Shown piece by piece: positions 32,032-42,400 of a stretch of DNA of 42,574 nucleotides. Every line of letters begins with the position of its first letter. Within the stretch, counting starts at the first letter, position 1. The notes below the pieces were generated by a model. That model ran no database searches. It was given only the letters and a program-made list of their open reading frames with translations, and was not told the origin of the DNA. The position numbers and the translations under genes were made by a program. The stretch comes from a virus: positions 1-42,574 of the IMG/VR virus record IMGVR_UViG_3300035698_012750. One strand, written 5' to 3'.

Positions 32032-33587
32032 TGGCGACTACGACACACTATAGTATTCCAATTCCTGGTCGCGGTGACACGGACTGGCTGAACACGCTCC
32101 AAGAGGCTTTTCAGCATATCGACAACACATTATACGACAGACAAGTTGCGTTGTCTGAGGCTATCGGAGTCATGGGTGTTGCTGATGATAATCTGACACC
32201 GTTTACGATGATGGCATCTGGGTACGTGTGGCCAAGTGGTGAACGACGCTTCGGCCCGTATACAGCACAGAAACTAGCTGATGGGTGGCTGTCTGCAATC
32301 CACAGTTGGATGCAGGCCAAGCCTACATGGCCGGTCTTACATGCCGAAGGGGCATATTGCGATACCAAAGCTACTGCAATAGGTTCTTCTGCCACCATGA
32401 CCTATGGTCCTATCGTACGGTTGAAAAACAGTACAACTAGGCAAGCGATCCCGCACGCAGCCGCCTTCCTGGCTAACGATGGTGGGATTGTTCCATCGGA
32501 ACCAATGGTAACCCATTACCCTCTGATAATGCCGAGAATCGGCGCTGTGGCGGTCTTGAAGTCATTGACCGGTGCGTATACTACAAACGTTCCGAACCAA
32601 GACCTTGTTGACGATGCCGATGGTGAGATATCAGCACCTAGCGGTACTGCGTCATCGTATTATAAGTCTATGGCTTACATGCCTGGAACGTATCGTGGAG
32701 CCTACTTCGAGTTAGACAACTTCACAGCTGGGACGACACTGACTGTGGCCGGTCTGGGCCAGGGGACAGTAAGAATCTACGGACTGACAGACGAGAGTGC
32801 GTTCGTATACGAGGACGTTGCTGTAGACGGCCTGAAGTTCAGTGAGGTGACATCCAGAGATGACTGGGCCACGATTCTTGGTATCTCGTTCAAGGGGACC
32901 GATCTGGCACTTGGAACAGTATCAGTCGTAGCGTTGCAGGGTATGATCGACTGCAAACTATACTCGACCGGAGCTACCGAGGAGATCACAACACTGAGAG
33001 CGTGGCGTCCAGCCGAGAAGATCCTGAATAAAGATGGTGGAGATGGCGACTACGGTACGTATGGCTTCACTACAGCAGAGTTGGAACTTGCAGACTATGG
33101 TGTGAAGCCTAGTGAATTTATCGACTACGATGTCTGGTGGAACCCGGATCCAAAGTTCCGTGTATCATGGGAAAGCATTGATCCTGGATGGCTGTGGGAC
33201 ACGTCCTACCATGTCGAAGGCATACCCATGATGATGTACGCCATGGGTCTGCGCGATAACCGGATTGCTTACCTATACCAGATCCTTCGACAAAACCTTA
33301 CTGAAGATCAAATCCACGAGGCAATCAACACACTCAGTACTACTGATCTGTTGGCTGTGCCTACGTCACCGCAACCTATGTATGTGGTCGGTTACGATAA
33401 AGATGGCAACGAGCAGATATGGACATGCTTACCGAAGCTGGTCTTCACGACCGTAGATCTGCAGGGTGTGGACTCTTCGTTCTACGACTGGCCGGACGAC
33501 TGGGATGACTTCTCAGAGTGGTGGGGTACCGGTGTTGCAGATTATGGTACTGGGATCTCTGGGTTGTTGCCGGTTGATTGGAGATGA
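32031..33587 (+). CDS. Baseplate/tail fibre-associated protein, 518 aa
   Basis: The N-terminus (YSIPIPGRGDTDWLNTLQEA, then FQHIDNTLY) is a motif often seen at the start of phage tail and fibre attachment proteins. The central part (residues 190-310) is rich in Thr, Gly and Asp strands (FTAGTTLTVAGLGQGTVRIY), and the C-terminal third has many Trp, Asp and Tyr residues. No depolymerase active site is evident. It is coupled to the J gene by TAATG. A role in the outer baseplate or in fibre attachment is likely. Confidence 0.65.
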   Translation: MATTTHYSIPIPGRGDTDWLNTLQEAFQHIDNTLYDRQVALSEAIGVMGVADDNLTPFTMMASGYVWPSGERRFGPYTAQKLADGWLSAIHSWMQAKPTWPVLHAEGAYCDTKATAIGSSATMTYGPIVRLKNSTTRQAIPHAAAFLANDGGIVPSEPMVTHYPLIMPRIGAVAVLKSLTGAYTTNVPNQDLVDDADGEISAPSGTASSYYKSMAYMPGTYRGAYFELDNFTAGTTLTVAGLGQGTVRIYGLTDESAFVYEDVAVDGLKFSEVTSRDDWATILGISFKGTDLALGTVSVVALQGMIDCKLYSTGATEEITTLRAWRPAEKILNKDGGDGDYGTYGFTTAELELADYGVKPSEFIDYDVWWNPDPKFRVSWESIDPGWLWDTSYHVEGIPMMMYAMGLRDNRIAYLYQILRQNLTEDQIHEAINTLSTTDLLAVPTSPQPMYVVGYDKDGNEQIWTCLPKLVFTTVDLQGVDSSFYDWPDDWDDFSEWWGTGVADYGTGISGLLPVDWR

Positions 33588-34419
33588 CAATCCTTTAGAG
33601 CTTGATATCACAGATGTTGATAGCCTAGCTGATGCGCTGACCGGTTTTGTGAATCCTTTGGCGTCATTGGCTTCACAGCCACTACCTTGGGCAGGTTTAA
33701 TTCCACCACCTCCTGGTATATCCGCCCATTCGGCATACCCTGGTACATTCATGCTTTACCGGTATGAGTTCCCGACAGATCTGTCGAAGATCACAAACAT
33801 ACTGTGGTCGAATCTTGATGAGCCGATGCAGTACAGTAAAGTTGTTGGTGGTGCAATACCGATTCCGATCGGTCGTGTTCTGTCCAATACAATCGGAGGA
33901 TCACCGGCTCCTGTGAAACTGTTCCAGTCGACCGCCGCTGACGACGCTGCGAAGGCTGACGCTATGATGAATGTGATCCTTGGACTACTGGAAGGGAACA
34001 CAACTGGAACCAGACTGCAGGTTCAATGGGAGGCAGTGGCCAAGGAGTTCGGTATAAACGAGAAGACTCTACACATAATCATGCGCTCTCTGCCTGGGAT
34101 GATGCCGTACCTGATCGACATGGTCGGTGGAATGTTGTACACGTTCTGGCGCGGGACGTCGATCACATTTGAAGACTTGAATTCTGAGGGATTCATGCTC
34201 TTAGTGAAGACATTCCTCATCGGTGCGGGGTTCACACACCTTCTTCAGTTCATACTAAAAAAGAAGCGTGTCCTAGTACTCGTGCTCATTGGTTTCTTGT
34301 TGTACGGCATGTTCACAAGTTGGCAGGATTACGATGAAACTACACCGACTTCAGTATGGACACAGATCCTAGACTTGCTCACATCGTTTACTGATACAGT
34401 ACAAGATCTTGGATCTTAA
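33574..34419 (+). CDS. Hypothetical baseplate-region membrane-like protein, ~281 aa; start unclear
   Basis: The coding frame is clear from LIGDDNPLELDITDVDSLAD onward and extends to 34419. No ATG with a ribosome site lies at the right place. TTG 33574 (14-nt overlap with the previous gene) is the best-placed start; ATG 33544 and GTG 33466 also keep the frame but lack good sites. The middle carries PWAGLIPPPPGISAHSAYPG, and the C-terminal region has hydrophobic helices (MLLVKTFLIGAGFTHLLQFI and VLVLVLIGFLLYGMF) separated by KKKR. Membrane insertion or hydrophobic packing is likely. No family is recognised. Confidence 0.55.
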   Translation: MIGDDNPLELDITDVDSLADALTGFVNPLASLASQPLPWAGLIPPPPGISAHSAYPGTFMLYRYEFPTDLSKITNILWSNLDEPMQYSKVVGGAIPIPIGRVLSNTIGGSPAPVKLFQSTAADDAAKADAMMNVILGLLEGNTTGTRLQVQWEAVAKEFGINEKTLHIIMRSLPGMMPYLIDMVGGMLYTFWRGTSITFEDLNSEGFMLLVKTFLIGAGFTHLLQFILKKKRVLVLVLIGFLLYGMFTSWQDYDETTPTSVWTQILDLLTSFTDTVQDLGS

Positions 34420-34431
34420 TAGGAGAGTATC

Positions 34432-34863
34432 ATGGGTAGCCCTGTAGTCTACATCGAAGAAACTGTAACAACCGAGATTCCAATTTCTGGTATTACCACA
34501 TTTCCGTTTGATCACCCGGATGCGGTACAGACTCTCGGACGTGCTCTGATACAATCTATTTCACGTGCGCATAACGCATGGTACTTGCGTTTCAGTGACT
34601 TCGATTACCTGACTACCATACAGACAGCAATCATCTCGCTTGGTGAAGTACAGTCGTACCTCGCGAGTACAAAAGCAATCCCTGGTGGGTACAATGTCGG
34701 TGTGCTAAACATGGCTTTCTCAAATAATGTCATCACCTTGATCAGACTATTTGGTCCTGGCGGTACGTTCGGGGAGATATTCTCACCTGGGCAGTTTGTA
34801 GAGCATCTGTTCGGTAGCCGGTTCGGTTGGCTCTCATCTTTAACTGAGTTGGTTGATGCCTAA
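34432..34863 (+). CDS. Hypothetical baseplate-region protein, 143 aa
   Basis: ATAGGAGAG precedes the ATG by 6 nt. The product (YIEETVTTEIPISGITTFPF, then AVQTLGRALIQSISRAHNAW) is mixed alpha/beta with a Gly/Phe-rich C-terminus (GGTFGEIFSPGQFVEHLFGS). There is no signal peptide, Cys motif or catalytic pattern. The stop overlaps the start of the gpI-like gene (TAATG), so it likely works with it in the baseplate, but no family is recognised. Confidence 0.65.
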   Translation: MGSPVVYIEETVTTEIPISGITTFPFDHPDAVQTLGRALIQSISRAHNAWYLRFSDFDYLTTIQTAIISLGEVQSYLASTKAIPGGYNVGVLNMAFSNNVITLIRLFGPGGTFGEIFSPGQFVEHLFGSRFGWLSSLTELVDA

Positions 34864-36386
34864 TGCATATTCATGGGATGCCATATGACTTCACTGCGGT
34901 GGCAGAGATCAGCCACCCGGCGATCAGACTATCATGGTCTACTGCTGAGCTGCCTGCTTCGTTGATCGGTGGAGGCGATGCTGGGTTGGATATGCCTGCA
35001 GTCACCTCTGAGTGGGGCGGCAGGATATGTATCGTGAAGCATCCGTTTGGGTTCGCACAGTACTTTGACAGTGAGCAGGCGGTAGTACTATTTGATGGGA
35101 CACTTCCGTTAACAGAAGCAGACTACTTCTTTGTGGATGATGGCGCAGCCCATTCGGCGTCTCCGGTGCCAGCGGTCCCATTGGTCGATGGTACGCAGTG
35201 GGATTACAGCGGACCTGGGCTTCCTGGTAGCATTACATACTATTACTCATTATTCTTCTTTGACACGGATGACAATCCAATTTACGATCCAGCATCAATG
35301 TTTAGATCTGCATTTTCTAATGAGCAATGGGGCCATGCAACATGGTTACGGGAACGGTTACCTGGATACCTTTGGGCTGGGAAGACGGATGAGTTTGATC
35401 GAATGGTGGAGACGCTTGGTAGGCAGTTTGATGCACTGAAAACCGAGGTGAATCGTATTGGATTTTGGAATGATTATGAGCGGATCGATGAGGATTTGGT
35501 AAAGCTGTTGTTTGATCGGCATTACTGGCCTGAGACCATGCAAGTTACTTCGGCAGAACGGCGCAGAGAATTATTGCGTATTCCGTCATACCTGCGTGAC
35601 AAAGGAACTCGCCGAGCGTTCAAGCAAGTTTCTATTGATATTGCAAGTCTTGCTCCTGTCATGCACCGTGAGTGGCGTACGCTAATACACGCCAATTCGG
35701 CTAACAGTCCACGGTTCGTGCCATCAGCGGTCACAACTGAGAGCTATGACTTCAGTGATGATCCTTATTGGATTGAAGTTGGTAGTGTTTCATATTGGGG
35801 GTCTGTTTCGACTCGTGATGTCACAGTACTGACGTTGCCGGATAATATGCGTGATGCACCGGTCAAGGATGATTATTTTACTGGCCAGCGTGTTGTGGTC
35901 GAGTCGGATCCTCCGGTATCAGCTATAATCGGCAAGTATCGTGCTGAGGAGCGACAACTGGTTTTATCAGAATCGCTTGATGTACCTGTGGGCACATTTG
36001 TGAAGATCATGCTCGGTACACCGCGATTGACTGGTGCGTTTCGGCATCCTAGTATAGCCATGGTGGCGAGGAACCGTGATGCTGCTATCATGCGTACACT
36101 GTCGAATAAGACCTCAGTACGGCATCCTGGATTCTTCGTGTTGCTTGAGCCTGAGACTGCAGCACAGAATCGTCTCCTTGGCACAGTAGTTACCAAATTA
36201 CAAGCGGTTGAGTCTCGAATGCTGAACGGTACTGCAAAGACTCAATACTACATACGACCACTTACAATTGTAGAAACAATGCCACGCCCACTGGATGGAT
36301 CGACAATTACATTTGCACCATTCGATGAGACAGTGGATAGCCCATGGGACGCCGTGGATCCGGAGGACGAAAGTTATGGCGCGTAA
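34863..36386 (+). CDS. Tail protein I-like baseplate protein, 507 aa
   Basis: Residues 158-270 carry the tail-protein-I pattern: WLRERLPGYLWAGKTDEFDR, then VETLGRQFDALKTEVNRIGF, DEDLVKLLFDRHYWP and RRRELLRIPSYLRDKGTRRA. The C-terminal half is beta-rich and contains IMLGTPRLTGAFRHPSIAMV and a long strand region. gpI proteins connect the wedge to fibre proteins in P2-type baseplates. The position after the J gene and before the fibre genes agrees. The N-terminal 150 residues form an additional domain not seen in short gpI members. Confidence 0.75.
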   Translation: MHIHGMPYDFTAVAEISHPAIRLSWSTAELPASLIGGGDAGLDMPAVTSEWGGRICIVKHPFGFAQYFDSEQAVVLFDGTLPLTEADYFFVDDGAAHSASPVPAVPLVDGTQWDYSGPGLPGSITYYYSLFFFDTDDNPIYDPASMFRSAFSNEQWGHATWLRERLPGYLWAGKTDEFDRMVETLGRQFDALKTEVNRIGFWNDYERIDEDLVKLLFDRHYWPETMQVTSAERRRELLRIPSYLRDKGTRRAFKQVSIDIASLAPVMHREWRTLIHANSANSPRFVPSAVTTESYDFSDDPYWIEVGSVSYWGSVSTRDVTVLTLPDNMRDAPVKDDYFTGQRVVVESDPPVSAIIGKYRAEERQLVLSESLDVPVGTFVKIMLGTPRLTGAFRHPSIAMVARNRDAAIMRTLSNKTSVRHPGFFVLLEPETAAQNRLLGTVVTKLQAVESRMLNGTAKTQYYIRPLTIVETMPRPLDGSTITFAPFDETVDSPWDAVDPEDESYGA

Positions 36387-37353
36387 AAGCAGCGAAATCA
36401 TCAAACCCGATGGATGGTACCAGGATAAGATCATTCAACCTGATGGGGTGGAGATCATCCGTCCATGGAAACACAACCAGATTCAGAACTCTTATGCAGT
36501 CCTGCTGGCTGGCCTTTGTGCTGGCTACGACTTTGGCCCTGGGGTGGGTGTCGGCATCAATCAGATTGCATATGGCACCGGTCTTGATGAGTGGTACGTA
36601 CGCCAAGGCGAGACTGATTATGGCGAATATGGAGATGAGAGCTATGTGTCAATGACATCTACCGTAGGTCTTCCTATCAGTATTGCTGATTACACTGGTG
36701 TTTACGTGCTACTACACTATGAAGGCCAAGTGTACGAGGTTGCAACGGCCATCGAATCAGGTGAACTGGACGCTCCGGAGGACCAAGCTGCATTGGATGC
36801 ATGGTTAGCTGTTGGTCTTGGCGAATTGTCTCCTTTAATATCCGCTGTGCTGCTTGGCGACAACCGCATACAGTTGGTATTCGCTCCTGGTGTTTCTGTT
36901 GATGTACGATCACCGATTGGACGACTGATTGATGGTCACATTATCTCATACGACTTGATGACCATGATGGGATACCCTCATCGATTCTTGACCCCGGATC
37001 CCACGGACGAAGAGGATGCATACTCATTCCAATTCCCTTCACTGAACCCTGATTCAACTACACTGGGTACTGAGTTTGCCAGGACGGTACTGGCGTCAAC
37101 TGACTTCTCTTTTGTAGATCCGGACACATGGGTGACTTCGTCAGTCCCAACACGTGCGATAAAAGTACAAGCTACCCGTGGGCCAACAGCGGTCGGAGAG
37201 ATCCACGGTGAGTTTGGATTGTTCGGGGCATACAATGCTATTACTGGGCAGGCTAAGATGGTGAACTGGGTAGCTCGTCCACAACGAATACCTAAGCGAC
37301 CTGAAGACATGCTTGAGACAACGATTATTCTCGTTTTCTTTGAGAACGACTAG
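36376..37353 (+). CDS. Tail fibre/baseplate linker protein, 325 aa
   Basis: The start is ATG 36376, with GGAGGA (36362-36367) 8 nt before it. It overlaps the previous stop by 11 nt. The open frame upstream (from 36295) is out-of-frame reading of the gpI-like gene. The N-terminus (KPDGWYQDKIIQPDGVEIIR) and NQIQNSYAVLLAGLCAG followed by INQIAYGTGLDEW resemble tail proteins whose first domain binds the baseplate. The end (GLFGAYNAITGQAKMVNWVA) resembles a strand region common in such proteins. Function is by position. Confidence 0.65.
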   Translation: MARKSSEIIKPDGWYQDKIIQPDGVEIIRPWKHNQIQNSYAVLLAGLCAGYDFGPGVGVGINQIAYGTGLDEWYVRQGETDYGEYGDESYVSMTSTVGLPISIADYTGVYVLLHYEGQVYEVATAIESGELDAPEDQAALDAWLAVGLGELSPLISAVLLGDNRIQLVFAPGVSVDVRSPIGRLIDGHIISYDLMTMMGYPHRFLTPDPTDEEDAYSFQFPSLNPDSTTLGTEFARTVLASTDFSFVDPDTWVTSSVPTRAIKVQATRGPTAVGEIHGEFGLFGAYNAITGQAKMVNWVARPQRIPKRPEDMLETTIILVFFEND

Positions 37354-37362
37354 GAGGCAGAC

Positions 37363-40300
37363 ATGGCCGGTGGACCTACTCCTGACATCACAATGGATCG
37401 ATTCGATCCTGAGAAGTGGTGGCAGCGTGTCACCCAATACGAAGGCGAAGCTATTTTAGATTGTGACTTCAATGAAGCACAGGATATTGCTCGCTACCGA
37501 GATTACCTGACTATATCGTCGGCAGTCTCTACACATTCACGGCTACTGGATGGGTTCAAAGTACTTGAAGCTCCGGTGCCGTTGAACAATTTTGCAGTTC
37601 AGGCTGGTGTGGCCATTGTCGGTGGGAACATCATCGCGGTTCGCGGCGAGAACGTCTACGTCAACAGCGTGATGAGTTTCATGTACGAGTCCACCAATGG
37701 GCAATACTATAACCGGCTCGGTGATGGAACAGTCACAACGGTTGATGGTGAATCTCATAGACTGGTCGATGAGCACAAGAACTGGTCGATCGACATGCGC
37801 CTGTCTGGGTGCCGTGTAGTTATGACGTCTGGCGCAGAGATCGGTAAGACATTTACGATCAAGGACACATATGGTAGTGGCTGGACAAGCAACTCCCTGT
37901 ACCTGGATCAGACTGGATCGTTTGGTATCCTGGCTGGTGATACGTATGTGATCATTCCTCCTCGGCTGTCGACGCCGAATATCCTTGCTGGGCTTGGTGC
38001 GGATTACCGAACAGACAAAGCCTATATCCAGTGCTGGCATGAGCACATTAACGAGTATGAAGACACTGATATACTATTCCCTGGCATGCCCTATGCCACC
38101 TCTGGTCGTGTCCGTCTTCGTTGGTGTGTACGTGTTGCCGAAGGTCTGTACAACGAAGCAACCGGTGAGATGGTGACCGGTGTTGTCCCATCAGCGACGG
38201 ATGCCGATGATCCGTTCGGTGTGCATTTCATGTCCATTGCTGCATTCTCGCGGCCAAACGGTGAGCCGAACATCTATGAGTCCGCGTTCAATAGAGTGCG
38301 TGGTGTAGAACTGACACTGCCGCAAGCCACCCAAGAGATAAAAGATGCACGTACCTCAGACTGGTTCGGTACATTCAGTTCACTAGACAACCGTATCGAT
38401 AAGAATGAAGAGATCCTGAGCCAGTCGAAGTTGTTTAACGGCGGCTTTGAGCTTGGTTCCATTATAGGCTCGGATATTCCTGGGTGGTATCCTTCGTCAA
38501 CCGCGTGGTATATCTCAACTACTCGTCCGTATAACCAACGTCGATGTGTTGTCATTGATCATGATACCCGTACTACCTCTCGGACTGAGGTACTGACAAG
38601 TCAACCGTTCTACGTGCGACCGAACCAGAAGTTACGGCTGTCCGGCGCTGTTCGTGGTTTTTCTGCTGGGTCAACTGCTGAGGTACGCCTTGAGGTTTTC
38701 AACGGTGAGTACCAATGGAATGCCACTGCGTTGCAGACAAAGATACTTGGCTTTGGTGAAGGTAGTTCTGACTGGACCACTGATGATGAGACCTTTGAGG
38801 TATCTTCATCTGCCAACTGGGCGAGGGTCAAGTTGGTAGTAACTGACCTCCAAGGCGACAAAGTCTGGTTCGATGATGTACGTGTAGAATTCCTCGAAGA
38901 TCCGATGAGTAACACGGAAGAGTATATTCCGGAGACTGAGATCTTCTTTGGCCGTTTCGTCGAAGCATTCAGATGCTGGAAGATCGATCATGACTACGCC
39001 AAAGATCCGGATATGGTGCAGATCACCTCGTCCGCAACCACAGAACCGGTTCTTGAGTTGACCCCATCTGGCAGTTATCCAGATGTCAAAGTCAATTCAT
39101 GGCCTGTGAGCTTATCGAACACACCAATGCTGAACGATACTCTTCGGCTGGTGGTAGAAGCACAGTATGCATCTTTGGTGTTGACTCCTGCATTACGTGG
39201 CCCTTACGCAACCGTAATATTCTACGATGCTGGGATGGTTGAGATCTCATCGATGTCAGCTACACAGTACCTGAAAGAACTGGACTGGGATTCTGGTGCA
39301 CAAGCAGCAAACCCGGCAGGCAGTAACTTCAACACTTACACCACCTTGGTATCAGTACCGAAGAATGCCGCGTTCTTCGTGGTGTCGTTAGGCATCGCAA
39401 GTAGCAGCGGTTCAGCACAGTTCCGGCAAGCCCAAGTTTATCAGTTTGGTTCTGCTGGGCAGACTCTTGCAAATCGCACCTATCACGATATCGCGATCAA
39501 CGGCGAGTTCGGTACCGCTACTCTGCAGACCGGCGCTGATGCTACTGACCCAGCTGGTAATACTTTCATCGTTTCCGGATGGGAAGTGCAGAACGAAGAC
39601 AGTAGCCATGTGACGCCGCTGACCGGTGTGGACTATCAAATCATTCATTGGGTGTACAACTCACCTGATATCGCTGGGCCTGTTGGCTCACGTTTGATTC
39701 AGTTTGAAGTACCGGTAGGCACTACTGTTGCATCTCCTGGGGTAAGCTTCATCCAGACAGCGAATCGTTCACTGACTGAGCAAGACCTGCTGCATGGCTT
39801 TGTTATGGAGTTTTACTTCAATTATGCAAACCTGCTTGCCGACTCCAAGGTATACATGGTGGTACAGTTCTTTGATTCTGTCGGCGACGACATTACAACG
39901 ACTGAGATACCACTTCGATCCACGGATGCGTCGGCTGACTGGGCACTTCGTTCGGTGGGCATAGCTCCGCCACAGCGGGTAATCTCAGACTCCAAGTACC
40001 GTGCTGCGACTCAGATGAAGATTGGATTCAGAATGGTGTGTCCGACCACACCGACTGCATCGGTTGGTGCATTGTTCAACGTCTGTGGTGTGCGCCTGTG
40101 GAGCCGTACTATCACCTCATCTGCATTGCAAGCACACGCTACGACTCATGTTCCTCCGGAAGGATCGGAACGCGGTGAGACCTGGGTAGGTAGTGGCGAC
40201 GAGGATCCGATCCCGTTGTCTTCATTAACCCAGACTGGTGTACTCAGTCAGACTGACTGGGCGCGGTTCAATACAGCACTGCAACCGGCTGATCTGCTTG

Positions 40301-42390
40301 GTATGGCAAAGATAGGCATCAATGAGGGGCTGCGCGTCGAGGCAGATGGTACTGTGCATCCTGGGTATGCATACGACAAAGAATTCAACCTGCTACAGCT
40401 TACAGCATCAACTCGTGTGACAATCGAGGTTGATACAACGTATCCGTACAATCAGTACCACATTGATGTAGTGTACATTCACCTGGATAGTTCTGGTGAG
40501 GTTGAAGTCGCATGTGCCCGCGGCCCGTATGATTCGATAGACTGGCAGTTACCAAGTGCTGAACTTATCCCGGCCAATGCAGTTGTGTTGGCAGTGGGCT
40601 TCTTTGATCAGGCAGTATACCAGTATCACCATTACGATATTGCCACAGACACTGGTGAATTCCTTTATGATGGTGAAACGTACGATGATCGAGATGACTT
40701 TGTCGCGAACAGTGGTGTTACTGGTGCTGCTAATGTGTGGGATTACGGTGACGCTACACTAGGAGTACCGGCTCATAAAGTATGGCGAACTCCAGTGGAG
40801 ATAGACTCGGTTATTGGTAGCCGTCTGCTAACTTATCGAACAGAGTTTCCGATACCGGCTGCTGCTGCAACTACCATTACTACGAAAGTCTACATGCCTC
40901 CGGTCGAGTATTTGATCAATGCTGAGCGTGTAAAGAACACTACTGCTTACCGCGAAGTAAGTACAGTGGATCCAGTGACCGATCCCTGGATACGCTGGCC
41001 GATTGAACCAACCTACCGTGTTAAAGATGTTAACTTCTCTGCATACCGCTTCACTCGTCTACGCGAGGATGATTTGTGGGAGTACTTCACAATCGACGCA
41101 GAGGATCTTGCTGTTGATGCAGATCCTCTGGCGGATGGAGATGAGTCTGCGATCTTCAAGGAATACGGCGCGGATTGGTCGTCTTACGATTCAGCTAATC
41201 CTGGATGGGGTATTGGCCAACCGCTAAGCGGAGCCTTCGAGCATTGGGATGACTTCTTGGATAGTGTGAAAGATGAGCTTGCAGCAATCAAGGGTGCTGC
41301 ATGGGATGCGACTCCGTGTGTCTCATTGGCAACGCTGTGCTCGTTGTTGAATACTGGCGGCGGGTCGACGGTTACGTACGGTATCTCGGATGACAATGTT
41401 AAAGATACCGCCGCCATAGACCAAAAGAAGATCAAGTTCTACGAACAATCAAGTCCTCTTGTATTTGGTTACTGGGAGTCGATGGTGCGTGCATTCGAGA
41501 ATGGTACCAGTGCACTAGACGATGAGTATTCTGGTGCTGGTACTTTTTATTCAGCAGCCCACCCAGTAGCCGATGTAGTTGTTGGCTACAGTTCTACAAA
41601 CCATCGTCCGATTGGTGCTAGTTTGCTTGATCGTATGACTACGGTAAGACCTACCACTCATGAGGGTGTAGTGGTTGTAGAGGCCGCCAGCAACGTTACA
41701 GCCGTGGACGACGACAACCTATCTTACGGACCTGCCCCGCTTCAGAATTCATATGCGGATTTTCCGTTGTTAGATGGGGGCGTGTTCCCAAGAGAAACAG
41801 CACCGCTGGCTATACAATCTATTATGCTTCCACCGGGCACAGATGTAGTAAATATCCGTCTTCGATTGGCGGCGTATATTAGGGATTTGGAGCTTACTGG
41901 TGTTACAGATCCTATACTTACTGTCCACTGCAATGCTGTTTTAGTGAATCCTAACGTACTCGAAACAGCCGCACATTGGCAGACAGTCAAATGGGACGAC
42001 GGTACGGATACACTTGCCGGTGCTGGTATGATTGCATACTCTGCCCTGTTGACTACATCGCCGCCGCTTACGCTGGACGTTGGTGATGGGTACTATGATG
42101 GCAATGGTTACAAAGATGATTGGATCACAATTAGTGGTCTCCTTGATCCTACGCACGCTCCGTATGGCTGGGATCTTGAAAACAATTATGAAGAAGTACT
42201 GCTTCGTTTTGATCTGGCATACTTTATTACAGGAGCAACTAGTGCAGCATCACAAAATTCGGGTACGCGTGTTCATGGTCGTGTAATGGGATCGCGTAGT
42301 CGCGGTGCCCGGATAAAACCCAATGCCGAAGAATATGAAGTGTTCCCATTGACACCGTGTCCAATAATGTATTCTTGTTCACGTACTTAA
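37363..42390 (+). CDS. Very large tail fibre/receptor-binding protein, 1675 aa
   Basis: TAGGAGG precedes the ATG. The first 330 residues (DRFDPEKWWQRVTQYEGEAI, DCDFNEAQDIARYRDYLT) resemble the N-terminal anchoring domain of large phage tail and baseplate proteins of the DUF4815/6519 type. Residues ~360-510 start FNGGFELGSIIGSDIPGWYP and end AWFDDV-like, as in family 4/9 carbohydrate-binding jelly rolls. A second similar block begins near residue 710 (INGEFGTATLQTGADATDPA, then FIVSGWEVQNED). Later parts are strand-rich with many Thr and Asp. The modular, beta-rich layout and terminal position indicate host-surface binding. No chaperone or protease domain is visible at the C-terminus. Confidence 0.78.
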   Translation: MAGGPTPDITMDRFDPEKWWQRVTQYEGEAILDCDFNEAQDIARYRDYLTISSAVSTHSRLLDGFKVLEAPVPLNNFAVQAGVAIVGGNIIAVRGENVYVNSVMSFMYESTNGQYYNRLGDGTVTTVDGESHRLVDEHKNWSIDMRLSGCRVVMTSGAEIGKTFTIKDTYGSGWTSNSLYLDQTGSFGILAGDTYVIIPPRLSTPNILAGLGADYRTDKAYIQCWHEHINEYEDTDILFPGMPYATSGRVRLRWCVRVAEGLYNEATGEMVTGVVPSATDADDPFGVHFMSIAAFSRPNGEPNIYESAFNRVRGVELTLPQATQEIKDARTSDWFGTFSSLDNRIDKNEEILSQSKLFNGGFELGSIIGSDIPGWYPSSTAWYISTTRPYNQRRCVVIDHDTRTTSRTEVLTSQPFYVRPNQKLRLSGAVRGFSAGSTAEVRLEVFNGEYQWNATALQTKILGFGEGSSDWTTDDETFEVSSSANWARVKLVVTDLQGDKVWFDDVRVEFLEDPMSNTEEYIPETEIFFGRFVEAFRCWKIDHDYAKDPDMVQITSSATTEPVLELTPSGSYPDVKVNSWPVSLSNTPMLNDTLRLVVEAQYASLVLTPALRGPYATVIFYDAGMVEISSMSATQYLKELDWDSGAQAANPAGSNFNTYTTLVSVPKNAAFFVVSLGIASSSGSAQFRQAQVYQFGSAGQTLANRTYHDIAINGEFGTATLQTGADATDPAGNTFIVSGWEVQNEDSSHVTPLTGVDYQIIHWVYNSPDIAGPVGSRLIQFEVPVGTTVASPGVSFIQTANRSLTEQDLLHGFVMEFYFNYANLLADSKVYMVVQFFDSVGDDITTTEIPLRSTDASADWALRSVGIAPPQRVISDSKYRAATQMKIGFRMVCPTTPTASVGALFNVCGVRLWSRTITSSALQAHATTHVPPEGSERGETWVGSGDEDPIPLSSLTQTGVLSQTDWARFNTALQPADLLGMAKIGINEGLRVEADGTVHPGYAYDKEFNLLQLTASTRVTIEVDTTYPYNQYHIDVVYIHLDSSGEVEVACARGPYDSIDWQLPSAELIPANAVVLAVGFFDQAVYQYHHYDIATDTGEFLYDGETYDDRDDFVANSGVTGAANVWDYGDATLGVPAHKVWRTPVEIDSVIGSRLLTYRTEFPIPAAAATTITTKVYMPPVEYLINAERVKNTTAYREVSTVDPVTDPWIRWPIEPTYRVKDVNFSAYRFTRLREDDLWEYFTIDAEDLAVDADPLADGDESAIFKEYGADWSSYDSANPGWGIGQPLSGAFEHWDDFLDSVKDELAAIKGAAWDATPCVSLATLCSLLNTGGGSTVTYGISDDNVKDTAAIDQKKIKFYEQSSPLVFGYWESMVRAFENGTSALDDEYSGAGTFYSAAHPVADVVVGYSSTNHRPIGASLLDRMTTVRPTTHEGVVVVEAASNVTAVDDDNLSYGPAPLQNSYADFPLLDGGVFPRETAPLAIQSIMLPPGTDVVNIRLRLAAYIRDLELTGVTDPILTVHCNAVLVNPNVLETAAHWQTVKWDDGTDTLAGAGMIAYSALLTTSPPLTLDVGDGYYDGNGYKDDWITISGLLDPTHAPYGWDLENNYEEVLLRFDLAYFITGATSAASQNSGTRVHGRVMGSRSRGARIKPNAEEYEVFPLTPCPIMYSCSRT

Positions 42391-42400
42391 GTAGAATAAC

